From contig NZ_JALJWH010000001.1 of the NCBI RefSeq assembly GCF_024168825.1, forward strand, positions 3,844,001 through 3,908,000: 64,000 bases of DNA, in the 5' to 3' direction. The DNA is from Paenarthrobacter sp. A20. GTDB taxonomy: Bacteria > Actinomycetota > Actinomycetes > Actinomycetales > Micrococcaceae. The notes beneath the pieces were generated by a model, which was not told the DNA's origin, searched no databases, and saw nothing but the letters and a program-made list of their open reading frames with translations. The translations under genes were made by a program, and so were the position numbers. Position 1 is the first letter of the stretch, and each line of letters begins with the position of its first letter. Positions 28,238 to 36,663 of the stretch are shown piece after piece.

Positions 28238-29755
28238 CTACGCGTGAAGCCGTGGAGCATCGAAAAACGCTGTTTCATAGCGGCAGGACTGGGCGAAGGC
28301 CTCCACCATGGCGGCCCTTTCCCTCTCGGAAGCTGCCATCGCAGCGCCATCAGTGAAGTTGATCGCATTCCTGGTAGCGGCAGCGAAATCCTCGTCCGCG
28401 TACGTCGTGAGCCACGCCGCATAAGGGTGCTCCGTTGGAGCCCCTGCTTCCACGTACGCTGAATGGAGCTGCTGGCCCACTTCTGCGTACAGCCAGTAGC
28501 AAGGCAAGATTGCCGCGAGCACCACCGCATAACTACCGGAAGCCGAAGACGCCAGCAGATGGTCCACGTACGACTTCGTGACGGGACCGGTGGCCGTTGA
28601 CGCCTCCCGGGTGCTCAACCAGTTCCGGTGAAGCTCCGATTCGACCTCAAGGCACTGCTGTGACGCTTTGGCCCAGAACAGCTGTTCCTCCTCACTGGGA
28701 GCAAGGGCGCCAGCGCGGGCCAGGACCCTGGAGTACCCATTGAGGTAAATGGCGTCTTGGGCAAGGTAGTAGTTGAAGGCGGCTTCCGGAAGGCTGCCGG
28801 ATTGCAAGCCGTCAATGAAGCTGAGCTTGTAGATTGCTTCAAGCTCCGGGGTCGCTTCCTTCCATAGCACCGACGCGAAATCTCCCGGCCTCGGGCCCGC
28901 ATGGTGGTGGAAGTGGTGCACTGGTCCGCTTCCGTGGCCTACTTCGAGAATGTCGGAATGCGTCAACGCCTCGATCAACCATGGCTTCACCTCACGCAAT
29001 GACGCCTCCCAGTCACCGGTACGGGCCTGCGCAGTGGCCAGGGCCGAGGACAGGGAACAGCCCGTGCCGTGACTGTTTGCCGTCTCCACCCGCGGACCAG
29101 GCACCTCGATGACGTCCTGCCGCAACAACCCGCTGGTGTTCACCAGCGCATCAGGGCATTCGGAACCGGCCAGATGACCACCCTTGACCAGCACGGTGTT
29201 GCCGCACTCAGCGGCCAGCCGCTTGCCCTGATCCAACGCCGAGGGCCAGTCAGCGGCCTCCGGCTCCCCCAGCAGCATGGCAAGTTCGGGCAGGTTAGGC
29301 GTGATCAGGTCTGCCAGCGGCAGGAGCTGGCGCAGGGCCTTCCCGGCGGACTCCCGCAGGAGGCGGTCACCGCTGGTGGCGACCATCACCGGGTCAAGGA
29401 CCACGACGGCGGGACGCACCGCTTCGAGCCAGCCGCGGACTTCGTGGATCACGGCCGCGTCACCAAGCATCCCGATTTTGACTGCATCGATGGCAATATC
29501 ATTGCTGATTGCCTCCAGTTGCTGGCGCAGGAACTCCACCGGAGGAACATGGACAGCACGGACTCCCACAGTGTTCTGCGCAGTCAGGGCGGTGATGGCT
29601 GCCATGCCGTAACCGCCATGGGCTGCGATGCTCTTCAGATCAGCCTGGATACCTGCGCCGCCGGATGGGTCCGAGCCTGCGATGCTCAGTACCCGCGGTA
29701 TTTGCCGGCCGGAAACGGCCAACGGGTAGACGGGAGAATACGACGTTGAAGTCAT
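28238..29755 (-). CDS. thiD: Bifunctional HMP(-P) kinase / thiaminase-type TenA fusion
   Basis: 505-aa fusion for the pyrimidine branch of thiamine synthesis and salvage. The N-terminal half (about 20-275) is ThiD, phosphorylating hydroxymethylpyrimidine: SIAGSDPSGGAGIQADLKSI, then VLDPVMVATSG, and GTGCSLSSALATA near the active site. The C-terminal half (about 285-505) is TenA, which releases HMP from degraded thiamine. Its nucleophile Cys lies in LPCYWLYAEVGQ and the catalytic Glu in YETAFFDA. Such fusions occur in Actinobacteria and yeasts. It is monocistronic, directly behind a TPP riboswitch. Confidence 0.96.
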   Translation of the reverse strand: MTSTSYSPVYPLAVSGRQIPRVLSIAGSDPSGGAGIQADLKSIAAHGGYGMAAITALTAQNTVGVRAVHVPPVEFLRQQLEAISNDIAIDAVKIGMLGDAAVIHEVRGWLEAVRPAVVVLDPVMVATSGDRLLRESAGKALRQLLPLADLITPNLPELAMLLGEPEAADWPSALDQGKRLAAECGNTVLVKGGHLAGSECPDALVNTSGLLRQDVIEVPGPRVETANSHGTGCSLSSALATAQARTGDWEASLREVKPWLIEALTHSDILEVGHGSGPVHHFHHHAGPRPGDFASVLWKEATPELEAIYKLSFIDGLQSGSLPEAAFNYYLAQDAIYLNGYSRVLARAGALAPSEEEQLFWAKASQQCLEVESELHRNWLSTREASTATGPVTKSYVDHLLASSASGSYAVVLAAILPCYWLYAEVGQQLHSAYVEAGAPTEHPYAAWLTTYADEDFAAATRNAINFTDGAAMAASERERAAMVEAFAQSCRYETAFFDAPRLHA

Positions 29756-29845
29756 GGGGACATCCCTTCGCCGGTGCTAACCGGACAGGTTCAACGGGTC
29801 TGGATCTCAGCCTGGCCCAACGCCCGGCACCCCGTGTCAGTCCCC
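29756..29845 (-). promoter_or_regulatory. TPP riboswitch (THI element)
   Basis: Minus-strand RNA with the conserved aptamer parts: ACACGGGGTGCC, then GGCTGAGA, ACCCGTTGAACCTG, and the 3' part CCGGTTAGCACCGGCGAAGG. P1 is GGGGAC paired with GTCCCC. The P1 3' strand ends at the base just before the start codon, and the only ribosome-site-like sequence (AAGGGA) lies inside the aptamer, so binding of thiamine pyrophosphate should block translation directly. Confidence 0.95.
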
Positions 29846-29967
29846 AAGCGTAGCCGGGAAGGGCCCGGTCCCGGGAACCGTGCCACGCCAATGGCCGGAT
29901 ATGACTGTCAATGCCTTCATGCACCCGGCCAACGCATTCGCGAAGCCGGGCTTGCAGTGGACAGCAA

Positions 29968-30010
29968 AGGGCCCTGCACCACCCGCCTGTGGCGGATCGT
30001 GCAGGGCCCT
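29968..30010 (-). terminator. Terminator of the RNase E/G gene
   Basis: A 12-bp stem (AGGGCCCTGCAC / GTGCAGGGCCCT) enclosing an inner CCGCC/GGCGG hairpin, 25 nt past the stop, with TTTGCTGT following on the minus strand. Confidence 0.75.
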
Positions 30011-30034
30011 CATGCTTGGGTTTCCTTGCCCGTG

Positions 30035-33000
30035 CTAGAGCTCGGAAGCCGGTACCCCAACCCCCAGGATAATGGGCTCCTCGGACGCTGCCTTCTTGGC
30101 CGGTTCCACGGGTGCTTTGGCCTCGTGTGCCGTTCCTTGACCAACCGAGGCAGTCACCTCATGGTGCTCGACGCTTGTTTCGTTAGCCGCACCTTGCGCC
30201 CTGCTCGCGCTGCGGTTGCGGCGGCCACGGCGGGCCCGCGAGGCGGGAACAGCTTCGGGATCCGCTTCGACGGCCTTCGGAGCAAACAGCGCTTCGGGCT
30301 TTTCCTCAGGAGCTGCGCCAAGGTGGGAGAACGCTTCAGCCAGGAGATCAAGGCTCATGGCAGGCTTTGCGGCCGGCGGTTCTTCGTGGTGTTCACCGAA
30401 CGGCAAGGCAACTTCCTCCCCACCGAAACGCAGGACCGGCGTGGACCTGCCTTCGCGAACTGCGGCTTCCTCTGCCTCGGCGGGCGCCACGGACTGAGCG
30501 GCAGACTCCTGCTGTCCAGCTGCCCGTGCCTGTTCTTCTGCACGGTGGACTTCGTCGTCGTGCAGGTGCGCGGCATGGGCGGCAGCGGCAATCGTGGCCA
30601 ACGCAGCCCTGGTCGCCTCGGCCTTGGCCTGCTTCGCCGGATCCTGGGGCTCAGCGGGAGCAGCCGGCGCAGCCGGCGTCGACGTGGTGGTGTGGACCTG
30701 CGCGGACGCTTCGGCAACGGGCTGTCCCCCGCCCTTGCCCCGGCGACGCTTGCGTTCCGTGCGGGCAGCAGGCTGCTGGGTCTCCGTGTGGGGGCGGTGG
30801 TGTTCGGCGGCCACGACGTTGGCGCGGCGGTGCTCCACAGGTTCATCGTGCGTCACGACGCCCCGGCCGGCACAATGCTCGCACTGCTCACCGAAGACCT
30901 CCAAGAGGCCGGTGCCCATGCGCTTACGGGTCATCTGGACGAGGCCCAGCGACGTCACTTCAGCCACTTGGTGCTTGGTGCGGTCGCGGCCAAGGCATTC
31001 CACCATGCGCCGGAGGACGAGGTCGCGGTTTGATTCAAGGACCATGTCGATGAAGTCGATGACGATGATGCCACCGATATCACGCAGCCGGAGCTGGCGA
31101 ACTACTTCCTCGGCCGCTTCAAGGTTGTTCTTGGTGACCGTCTCCTCAAGGTTTCCGCCACTGCCGGTGAACTTGCCGGTGTTAACGTCCACTACGGTCA
31201 TGGCTTCGGTGCGGTCGATGACCAACGAGCCACCTGACGGGAGGAAGACCTTCCGTTCCAGCGCCTTGTGGATCTGCTCGTCGATGCGCCACGCAGAGAA
31301 GATGTCCTGGTCCTTGGTCCACTTTTCAAGGCGGCCCACCAGATCTGGGGCGACGTAGGTCACGTAGGCTTCAATGGTGTCCCAGGCGTCGTCGCCGGAG
31401 ACGATCAGCTTGGAGAAGTCCTCGTTGAAGACATCGCGGACAACCTTGATGGTCAGGTCCGGTTCGCCGTACAGCAGTTCCGGAGCCAGCACCTTGGTCG
31501 AGGAAGCCTGCCCCTCGATGCCTTCCCACTGCGCGCGGAGGCGGTTGATATCGTGCGTCAGCTCTTCCTCCGACGCTCCTTCTGCGGCCGTGCGGACAAT
31601 AACACCGGCGTTTTCCGGCAAACGATCCTTCAGGATCCGCTTGAGGCGGTTACGTTCGACGTCCGGCAACTTGCGGGAGATGCCGGTCATGGAACCGCCC
31701 GGCACGTACACAAGGTAGCGGCCCGGCAGGGAAATCTGGCTGGTGAGGCGGGCACCCTTGTGACCCACGGGGTCCTTGGTGACCTGGACCAGGACGGAGT
31801 CGCCGGACTTCAGGGCGTTCTCGATCCGGCGCGGCTGGCCTTCGAGGTTGACCGCGTCCCAGTTGACTTCACCGGCGTACAACACTGCGTTTCGGCCGCG
31901 TCCGATGTCCACGAACGCCGCCTCCATGGACGGAAGGACGTTCTGGACTTTGCCCAGGTAAACGTTGCCGATCAAGGAGTCCTGCTGGGTCTTGGAAACG
32001 AAGTGCTCAGCCAGCACACCGTCTTCCAGGACACCAATCTGTATTCTGTCGTCGCGCTGGCGGACGATCATCTGGCGGTCCACCGACTCGCGGCGGGCCA
32101 GGAACTCGGCCTCGGTGATGACTTGGCGGCGGCGTCCGGTCTCGCGGGATTCCCGACGACGCTGCTTCTTGGCCTCAAGCCTGGTGGAGCCCTTGACGCT
32201 GGTTACGCGGTTGGACGGGGCTGTCTCCGTCACAGGGCGGGGAGCACGGACGCGGGTCACCGTGTTGGGCGGATCGTCGTCCGACCCTCCGGTCAATTCA
32301 AGATCCTGGTCGCCACGGCGGCGGCGACGGCGACGGCGTGACGTCACGCCTTCATCGAGGGCTTCGGTCGCTGGAGCTTCCTCGTCCTCGGATTCGCTGC
32401 CATCTTCGGCTTCGTTCTCTTCGCGCTCGGTTCCGCGACGTCCCCGGCGGCCACGGCTCCGACGACGACGCCGGCTGCCGGCATCGTCCAACTCACCTTC
32501 AGCGCCGGATTCGGTTTCCGCTTCCGGTTCCTCGTCTTTTTCTTCGACGGCCGCAACGCGCGGGACCGTGGTGAGGTCCGGGGCCTGGAAAATCATGGAT
32601 GTGATGGAAACAGGCTCCATGAACAGGGACGTGGACGCAGCGGGAGCAGCGTCGTCCTCCGCCCCTTCGGCCTCCGCTTCTTCGGACGCGGGCTCTTCAG
32701 CGGCTACCGCAGCAACAGGGGACACGGGCCGGGTGGGTGCATCCGGCGTCGTGGTTTCTGCGGCGGCAGGCTCTTCTACCGGCTCGGCCTTGGGCTTGGC
32801 AGCACGACGACGGCGGACCGGCTTTTCAGGGGCAGGCTCGGCTGCAGCTTCGGGCTGGCTCTCCACGGCAGCTTCAGGCGCCGCAGTGGCGTCGTCACCC
32901 AAACCGGGCAGCGGCTCAGCAGGCTCTGCCTTCTTGCGGGACCGGGTACGGCGCACTGGTGCTGCTGGGGCTTCGGTTGTTTCAACAGCGGACGCTTCTG

Positions 33001-33133
33001 CGGCTGGCGACTCTACCTCTGCGGCAACCTTGGGCGCAGCCTTGCGCCGGGTCCGGGTGGCTTTTTTTGGCGCTTCCGCGGCTTCCGCGGGAGCTGCCTC
33101 GTCATTAACGGCTACAACTTGGTCATTATCCAT
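30035..33133 (-). CDS. rne: Ribonuclease E/G family endoribonuclease with long N-terminal extension
   Basis: About 1032-aa single-strand-specific endoribonuclease for mRNA decay and rRNA/tRNA processing. The catalytic core sits in the middle: S1 domain (GNVYLGKVQNVLPSMEAAFV, about residue 385 on), the DNase-I-like site with metal-binding Asp (VDVNTGKFTG and IIVIDFIDMV) and the Zn-link CEHCAGRG near 780. It is flanked by a ~360-residue N-terminal arm rich in Ala, Glu and Arg (RRRRRRGDQD) and a ~240-residue Ala-rich C-terminal arm, both probably disordered scaffolds for partners, as in mycobacterial RNase E. I start at ATG 33133, preceded by GCAGGAGT. It is monocistronic. Confidence 0.95.
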   Translation of the reverse strand: MDNDQVVAVNDEAAPAEAAEAPKKATRTRRKAAPKVAAEVESPAAEASAVETTEAPAAPVRRTRSRKKAEPAEPLPGLGDDATAAPEAAVESQPEAAAEPAPEKPVRRRRAAKPKAEPVEEPAAAETTTPDAPTRPVSPVAAVAAEEPASEEAEAEGAEDDAAPAASTSLFMEPVSITSMIFQAPDLTTVPRVAAVEEKDEEPEAETESGAEGELDDAGSRRRRRSRGRRGRRGTEREENEAEDGSESEDEEAPATEALDEGVTSRRRRRRRRGDQDLELTGGSDDDPPNTVTRVRAPRPVTETAPSNRVTSVKGSTRLEAKKQRRRESRETGRRRQVITEAEFLARRESVDRQMIVRQRDDRIQIGVLEDGVLAEHFVSKTQQDSLIGNVYLGKVQNVLPSMEAAFVDIGRGRNAVLYAGEVNWDAVNLEGQPRRIENALKSGDSVLVQVTKDPVGHKGARLTSQISLPGRYLVYVPGGSMTGISRKLPDVERNRLKRILKDRLPENAGVIVRTAAEGASEEELTHDINRLRAQWEGIEGQASSTKVLAPELLYGEPDLTIKVVRDVFNEDFSKLIVSGDDAWDTIEAYVTYVAPDLVGRLEKWTKDQDIFSAWRIDEQIHKALERKVFLPSGGSLVIDRTEAMTVVDVNTGKFTGSGGNLEETVTKNNLEAAEEVVRQLRLRDIGGIIVIDFIDMVLESNRDLVLRRMVECLGRDRTKHQVAEVTSLGLVQMTRKRMGTGLLEVFGEQCEHCAGRGVVTHDEPVEHRRANVVAAEHHRPHTETQQPAARTERKRRRGKGGGQPVAEASAQVHTTTSTPAAPAAPAEPQDPAKQAKAEATRAALATIAAAAHAAHLHDDEVHRAEEQARAAGQQESAAQSVAPAEAEEAAVREGRSTPVLRFGGEEVALPFGEHHEEPPAAKPAMSLDLLAEAFSHLGAAPEEKPEALFAPKAVEADPEAVPASRARRGRRNRSASRAQGAANETSVEHHEVTASVGQGTAHEAKAPVEPAKKAASEEPIILGVGVPASEL

Positions 33134-33621
33134 ATGTGGCAACACTCCTGCCCCAGCGACACCGCCACATCCGGCGCCCAGTGGGGCAAATATTGTCAAA
33201 ACCCGCAGGCGTTGACAGAAGTCGGTAGTATGCCTTCCGGTTCGCACCATCATTGGGGTGCGGCAGCCCTGGAAGGCCGGCGGCTTTATTCTGAAACCCG
33301 TTGTTCTGCTGCCACAACCAGGTGCCGTCCATTGTCATGGCGGGCCTACCGGGGATCACGTGATCCAGGCATGCCCAGCTCATACTGGCGGTCTTGGGAA
33401 CAAAGTCACCGGACCGGATTCCGAATGTGGATCGGCTTCCAGCCATGTTCATTCTCTCACACCCCTGAACATTCCCGAGGTAAGCCGCTGTGTCGTGCAG
33501 TGCCCGGGAGGACCGGAGCTAACGAGAAGCTGGGGGCAGCGCCCAGCCTCCGGCGTTACAATCCTCCCAAGAGCCGTTACCGGCAAGGCCGGGCCACTTG
33601 TTGAAAAGGACTACATCCGCG
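33134..33621. other. rne-VKOR divergent intergenic region (488 bp)
   Basis: No supportable gene. A TACAAT at 33557-33562, about 60 nt before the VKOR start, is a plausible -10 element, though I see no good -35. The rne promoter must also lie here. The region is long for a divergent pair in this window. Confidence 0.4.
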
Positions 33622-34302
33622 ATGCCGAGCACAGCCAAGGGAAACCTGGCCAACCAAGCCACAAACCGCGTGGAGGATCTGCCCACCCAACCAGGTACCC
33701 GGCAGGATTCCCTTCCAATGACGGTCCGGGACAAACCTTTCGCCTGGATCCTGCTGATCACCGGTGTCATCGGGTGGCTGGCGTCCGGCGCACTGGTCCT
33801 TGAGAAACTTGAGGTCCTCAAGGATCCCAACCACGTGACCGTGTGTGATGTGAACCCCTGGGTTTCCTGTGGTGCCGTGATGCAGACACCGCAAAGTTCC
33901 GTGTTCGGGTTCCCCAATATGTTCATTGGCATCGTTGCCTTTGCCGTCATCATCACAACGGCCATGGGCATTCTTGCGGGCGCCAAGTTCTCAAGGGGCT
34001 ACTGGTTGGGCCTCCAGGGAGGCGTAACCCTCGGCTTCGCCTTCGTTGTCTGGCTGTGGTCACAAGCCCTCTACGCCATCCACGTACTGTGCCCGTTCTG
34101 CATGGTGGTGTGGGCAGCCATGATCCCGTTGTTCGTATGGGTGACCATCCGTAACATCACCCAGGGAGTCATCAAGGCACCACCGGCCCTGGCCAAGCTG
34201 CTGGGCGAGTCCGGCTGGATCATCGTGGCTCTGCTGTACGTTGCCGTCATCGCCACCATCTTCTTCTCGTTCATGCACATCTTCGTGGGTTCCTCCGCTT
34301 AG
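33622..34302 (+). CDS. Vitamin K epoxide reductase (VKOR) family membrane protein
   Basis: 226-aa integral membrane oxidoreductase. VKOR homologs reoxidise extracytoplasmic disulfide-forming proteins and pass electrons to a quinone, as DsbB does in Gram-negatives. After a polar ~38-residue cytoplasmic start come about five helices. The loop Cys pair is CDVNPWVSC followed by the VKOR-type GAVMQTPQSSVFGFPN, and the active-site CPFC is in the fourth helix region. All four cysteines are present. It starts at ATG 33622 after AAAAGGA. No DsbA partner is adjacent. Confidence 0.94.
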   Translation: MPSTAKGNLANQATNRVEDLPTQPGTRQDSLPMTVRDKPFAWILLITGVIGWLASGALVLEKLEVLKDPNHVTVCDVNPWVSCGAVMQTPQSSVFGFPNMFIGIVAFAVIITTAMGILAGAKFSRGYWLGLQGGVTLGFAFVVWLWSQALYAIHVLCPFCMVVWAAMIPLFVWVTIRNITQGVIKAPPALAKLLGESGWIIVALLYVAVIATIFFSFMHIFVGSSA

Positions 34303-34322
34303 GAACAACCCCTCCCGGGATA

Positions 34323-34365
34323 ACAGGAAAGGCCAATGTTCGTGATGAACATTGGCCTTTCCTGT
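34323..34365. terminator. Bidirectional terminator between VKOR and ndk
   Basis: A 19-bp perfect stem with a 5-nt loop (GTGAT). The arms begin ACAGGAAAGGCC and end GGCCTTTCCTGT. It sits between two convergent genes and can serve both. Confidence 0.88.
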
Positions 34366-34383
34366 AGTTTCGGTGCAGCGTTA

Positions 34384-34803
34384 TCAGCCAGCGAACCAGA
34401 TGTTGATCTCACGTTCAGCGGATTCAACGGAATCCGAGCCGTGAACCAGGTTCTGCTGGACTGCCAGGCCCCAGTCCCGGCCGAAGTCGCCGCGGATGGT
34501 GCCCGGTGCCGCCGTCGTGGGATCGGTGGTTCCGGCCAGTGAACGGAAGCCCTCGATCACGCGGTGGCCCTCGAAGACTGCCGCGATGACCGGTCCGCTC
34601 AGCATGAACTCAACCAAGGGCTCGTAGAACGGCTTGCCCACGTGTTCCTCGTAGTGCTGCTCCAGCAGTTCGCGGGTGGCGTTGACCTTCTTCAGCTCCG
34701 CCAGGGTGTATCCCTTGGCCTCGATCCGGGCGAGGATGCTGCCGCTCAGGTTGCGGGCGACGCCGTCGGGCTTGACCAGGACAAGGGTCCGTTCAATGCT
34801 CAC
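34384..34803 (-). CDS. ndk: Nucleoside-diphosphate kinase
   Basis: 139-aa enzyme that balances NTP and dNTP pools by ping-pong phosphate transfer. Signatures are TLVLVKPDGVARNLSGSILA at the start, RIEAKGYTLAELK, and the active-site His in NLVHGSDSVESAEREI. It closes the ileS-folC-DUF4233-ndk run on the minus strand, 41 nt after the DUF4233 gene. Confidence 0.98.
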   Translation of the reverse strand: MSIERTLVLVKPDGVARNLSGSILARIEAKGYTLAELKKVNATRELLEQHYEEHVGKPFYEPLVEFMLSGPVIAAVFEGHRVIEGFRSLAGTTDPTTAAPGTIRGDFGRDWGLAVQQNLVHGSDSVESAEREINIWFAG

Positions 34804-34844
34804 AGTTGCTCCAATGTGGTTGGTCGGTGGTTTTCCCAGCCAGT

Positions 34845-35297
34845 TTACGGGGTTTGCGGCTCTGCTTCGTCACCGTGTGCTGCATCCCATTCCGCCTGTT
34901 CACGGTCGCGCTGGGCAACTTCGCGGTCGATCCTCATACCCGCCCTGATCCCGTACCACCAGCAGATGGCAAACAGGATGCCCACGATGAACATCGTCGG
35001 CTCGGCGAAGCCAGTCAGGATCAGCACCAACTGCAAACCCCAGCCGACCGCGATGCCCCACGGCTTGGACAAGACAGCACAGGCCAAAACAAGCACCACG
35101 GTCAGGGCGATACCGACCCCCAGGATGATGGCCGGGTCCACCTGGCCACGCTTCAAACCGAAGACCGCGAGGGTGCCGAAGAACGCGACGAAGGCTTCGA
35201 GCAGGAGCACTGTGGAAGCAAACATCACCTTCGTCGACCGACGCTTCTTGGGCATTCCCGGCCGCCATTCGCGCTGCGCCTTAGTCATTTTCGCCAT
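34845..35297 (-). CDS. DUF4233 small integral membrane protein
   Basis: 150-aa protein with about four transmembrane helices (VMFASTVLLLEAFVAFFGTL, ALTVVLVLACAVLS, WGLQLVLILTGF, MFIVGILFAICWWYGIRAGM), a basic N-terminus (KAQREWRPGMPKKRRSTK) and an acidic tail. DUF4233 proteins sit between folC and ndk throughout Actinobacteria; their function is unknown. Its ATG lies within the folC stop region, an end-to-start contact that suggests coupled translation. Two further in-frame ATGs are near the start. Confidence 0.88.
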   Translation of the reverse strand: MAKMTKAQREWRPGMPKKRRSTKVMFASTVLLLEAFVAFFGTLAVFGLKRGQVDPAIILGVGIALTVVLVLACAVLSKPWGIAVGWGLQLVLILTGFAEPTMFIVGILFAICWWYGIRAGMRIDREVAQRDREQAEWDAAHGDEAEPQTP

Positions 35298-35298
35298 A

Positions 35299-36660
35299 CT
35301 AGGCACTCGCCTTTCCGAGCAGGATCCGAGCCTCGGCCACTACCGTAATGGAGCCTGTCACCAGGACGCCGCCCGCGAGGTCGTCGTTGGATTCCGCGCG
35401 CTCCACGGCCCACTCAAGGGCGTCATCAAGCTTCTCCGCGATGTGCACGTTGTCCTCGCCAAAGCCGAGATCCACAGCCAGCTCTGCGAGTTCTCCTGCG
35501 GGAACGGCACGGGCAGAGTTGGATTGCGTAAAGCAGAATTCGCCGGCAAGGCCGCCAAGGGACTCCTTGAGCGTCTTCAGGATTTCCTCAGCGTCCTTCT
35601 CCCGCAGGACGCCCACCACCACGACGAGTTTGCTGAAGCTGAAGGCCTCCTGGATCGCCTCGGACGAAACTCTGATGCCGTCGGGATTGTGCGCAGCGTC
35701 CACCACGACCGTGGGGGCCGTGCGGACCACTTCCAACCGTCCCGGCGACGTCACAGAACCGAACGCTTCCTTGAGTACCTCGGCGTCGAGCTCCTTCTCT
35801 CCCCCGCCAAAGAAGGCTTCCAAGGCAGCAACGGCGACCGCGGCATTCTCAGCCTGGTGGGCGCCATGCAGCGGCAACAGCAGGTCCTCATACCGGCCGG
35901 CGAGACCCTGGATGGTGATCATCTGTCCCCCCACAGCGACAGCGCGGGACTCAACACCGAACTCAACGCCCTCAAAACGGAAGGGTACATCTACTTCGCG
36001 GGCCTTCTCCAACAGAACCTGGGCCGCATCCACCGGCTGGGCGGCGCTCACCAGGAAACCTCCGGGCTTGATGATGCCCGCCTTCTCGTAGGCGATGTCC
36101 TCGGTGGTGTCGCCCAGAAGATCCGTGTGGTCCAAGGAGATAGGCGTGATGACGGAGACCTGGCCGTCGCCAACGTTGGTCGCATCGGTGATGCCACCCA
36201 GGCCAACCTCCATCACGGCAACGTCGACAGGCTGGTCGGCAAACACCGCAAAGCCCAGGATGGTCAGGCATTCGAAGTACGTCAGGCGTGGCTGGTCATC
36301 GGCAACAAGTTCGCTGTCCACGATTTCCAGGTAGGGACGGATTTCGTCCCAGATCCGCACGAAGGTAGCGTCCGGCACCGGTTCGCCATCAATGCTGATG
36401 CGCTCAGTCACCTTGGACAGGTGCGGGCTGGTGTAACGGCCGGTGCTGAGGCCATGGGCACGCAGCCCGGACTCAATCATGCGGGCTGTCGAAGTCTTTC
36501 CATTGGTACCTGTGATGTGGATGATCGGGAAGGCCTTGTTCGGCTCCCCCAGGACGTCCATGGCACGGAACAGCGGAGCCAGGCGCGGCTCCATCTTGTT
36601 TTCCGGGGCACGGCCCAGGAGTTCGGCATAGACGCTCTCAACTGAAAATTCGTCAGTCAT
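35299..36660 (-). CDS. folC: Folylpolyglutamate synthase / dihydrofolate synthase
   Basis: 453-aa Mur-ligase-like enzyme that adds glutamate to dihydropteroate and to folates. The ATP loop is HITGTNGKTSTARMIESGLR at about residues 47-66, followed by RYTSPHLSKVTERISIDG, the VMEVGLGGITDATN carbamylation/metal region, and the C-terminal ligase part with TVVVDAAHNPDGIRVSSEAI. It begins 3 nt after ileS, and the next gene starts at its stop, so it is tightly packed in the operon. Confidence 0.96.
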   Translation of the reverse strand: MTDEFSVESVYAELLGRAPENKMEPRLAPLFRAMDVLGEPNKAFPIIHITGTNGKTSTARMIESGLRAHGLSTGRYTSPHLSKVTERISIDGEPVPDATFVRIWDEIRPYLEIVDSELVADDQPRLTYFECLTILGFAVFADQPVDVAVMEVGLGGITDATNVGDGQVSVITPISLDHTDLLGDTTEDIAYEKAGIIKPGGFLVSAAQPVDAAQVLLEKAREVDVPFRFEGVEFGVESRAVAVGGQMITIQGLAGRYEDLLLPLHGAHQAENAAVAVAALEAFFGGGEKELDAEVLKEAFGSVTSPGRLEVVRTAPTVVVDAAHNPDGIRVSSEAIQEAFSFSKLVVVVGVLREKDAEEILKTLKESLGGLAGEFCFTQSNSARAVPAGELAELAVDLGFGEDNVHIAEKLDDALEWAVERAESNDDLAGGVLVTGSITVVAEARILLGKASA

Positions 36661-36663
36661 GGT

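Noticed and set aside
34564-36645. 693-codon plus-strand frame opposite ndk, DUF4233 and folC
   Set aside because: Antisense artefact running through three well-supported genes; no ribosome site and no recognisable motif.
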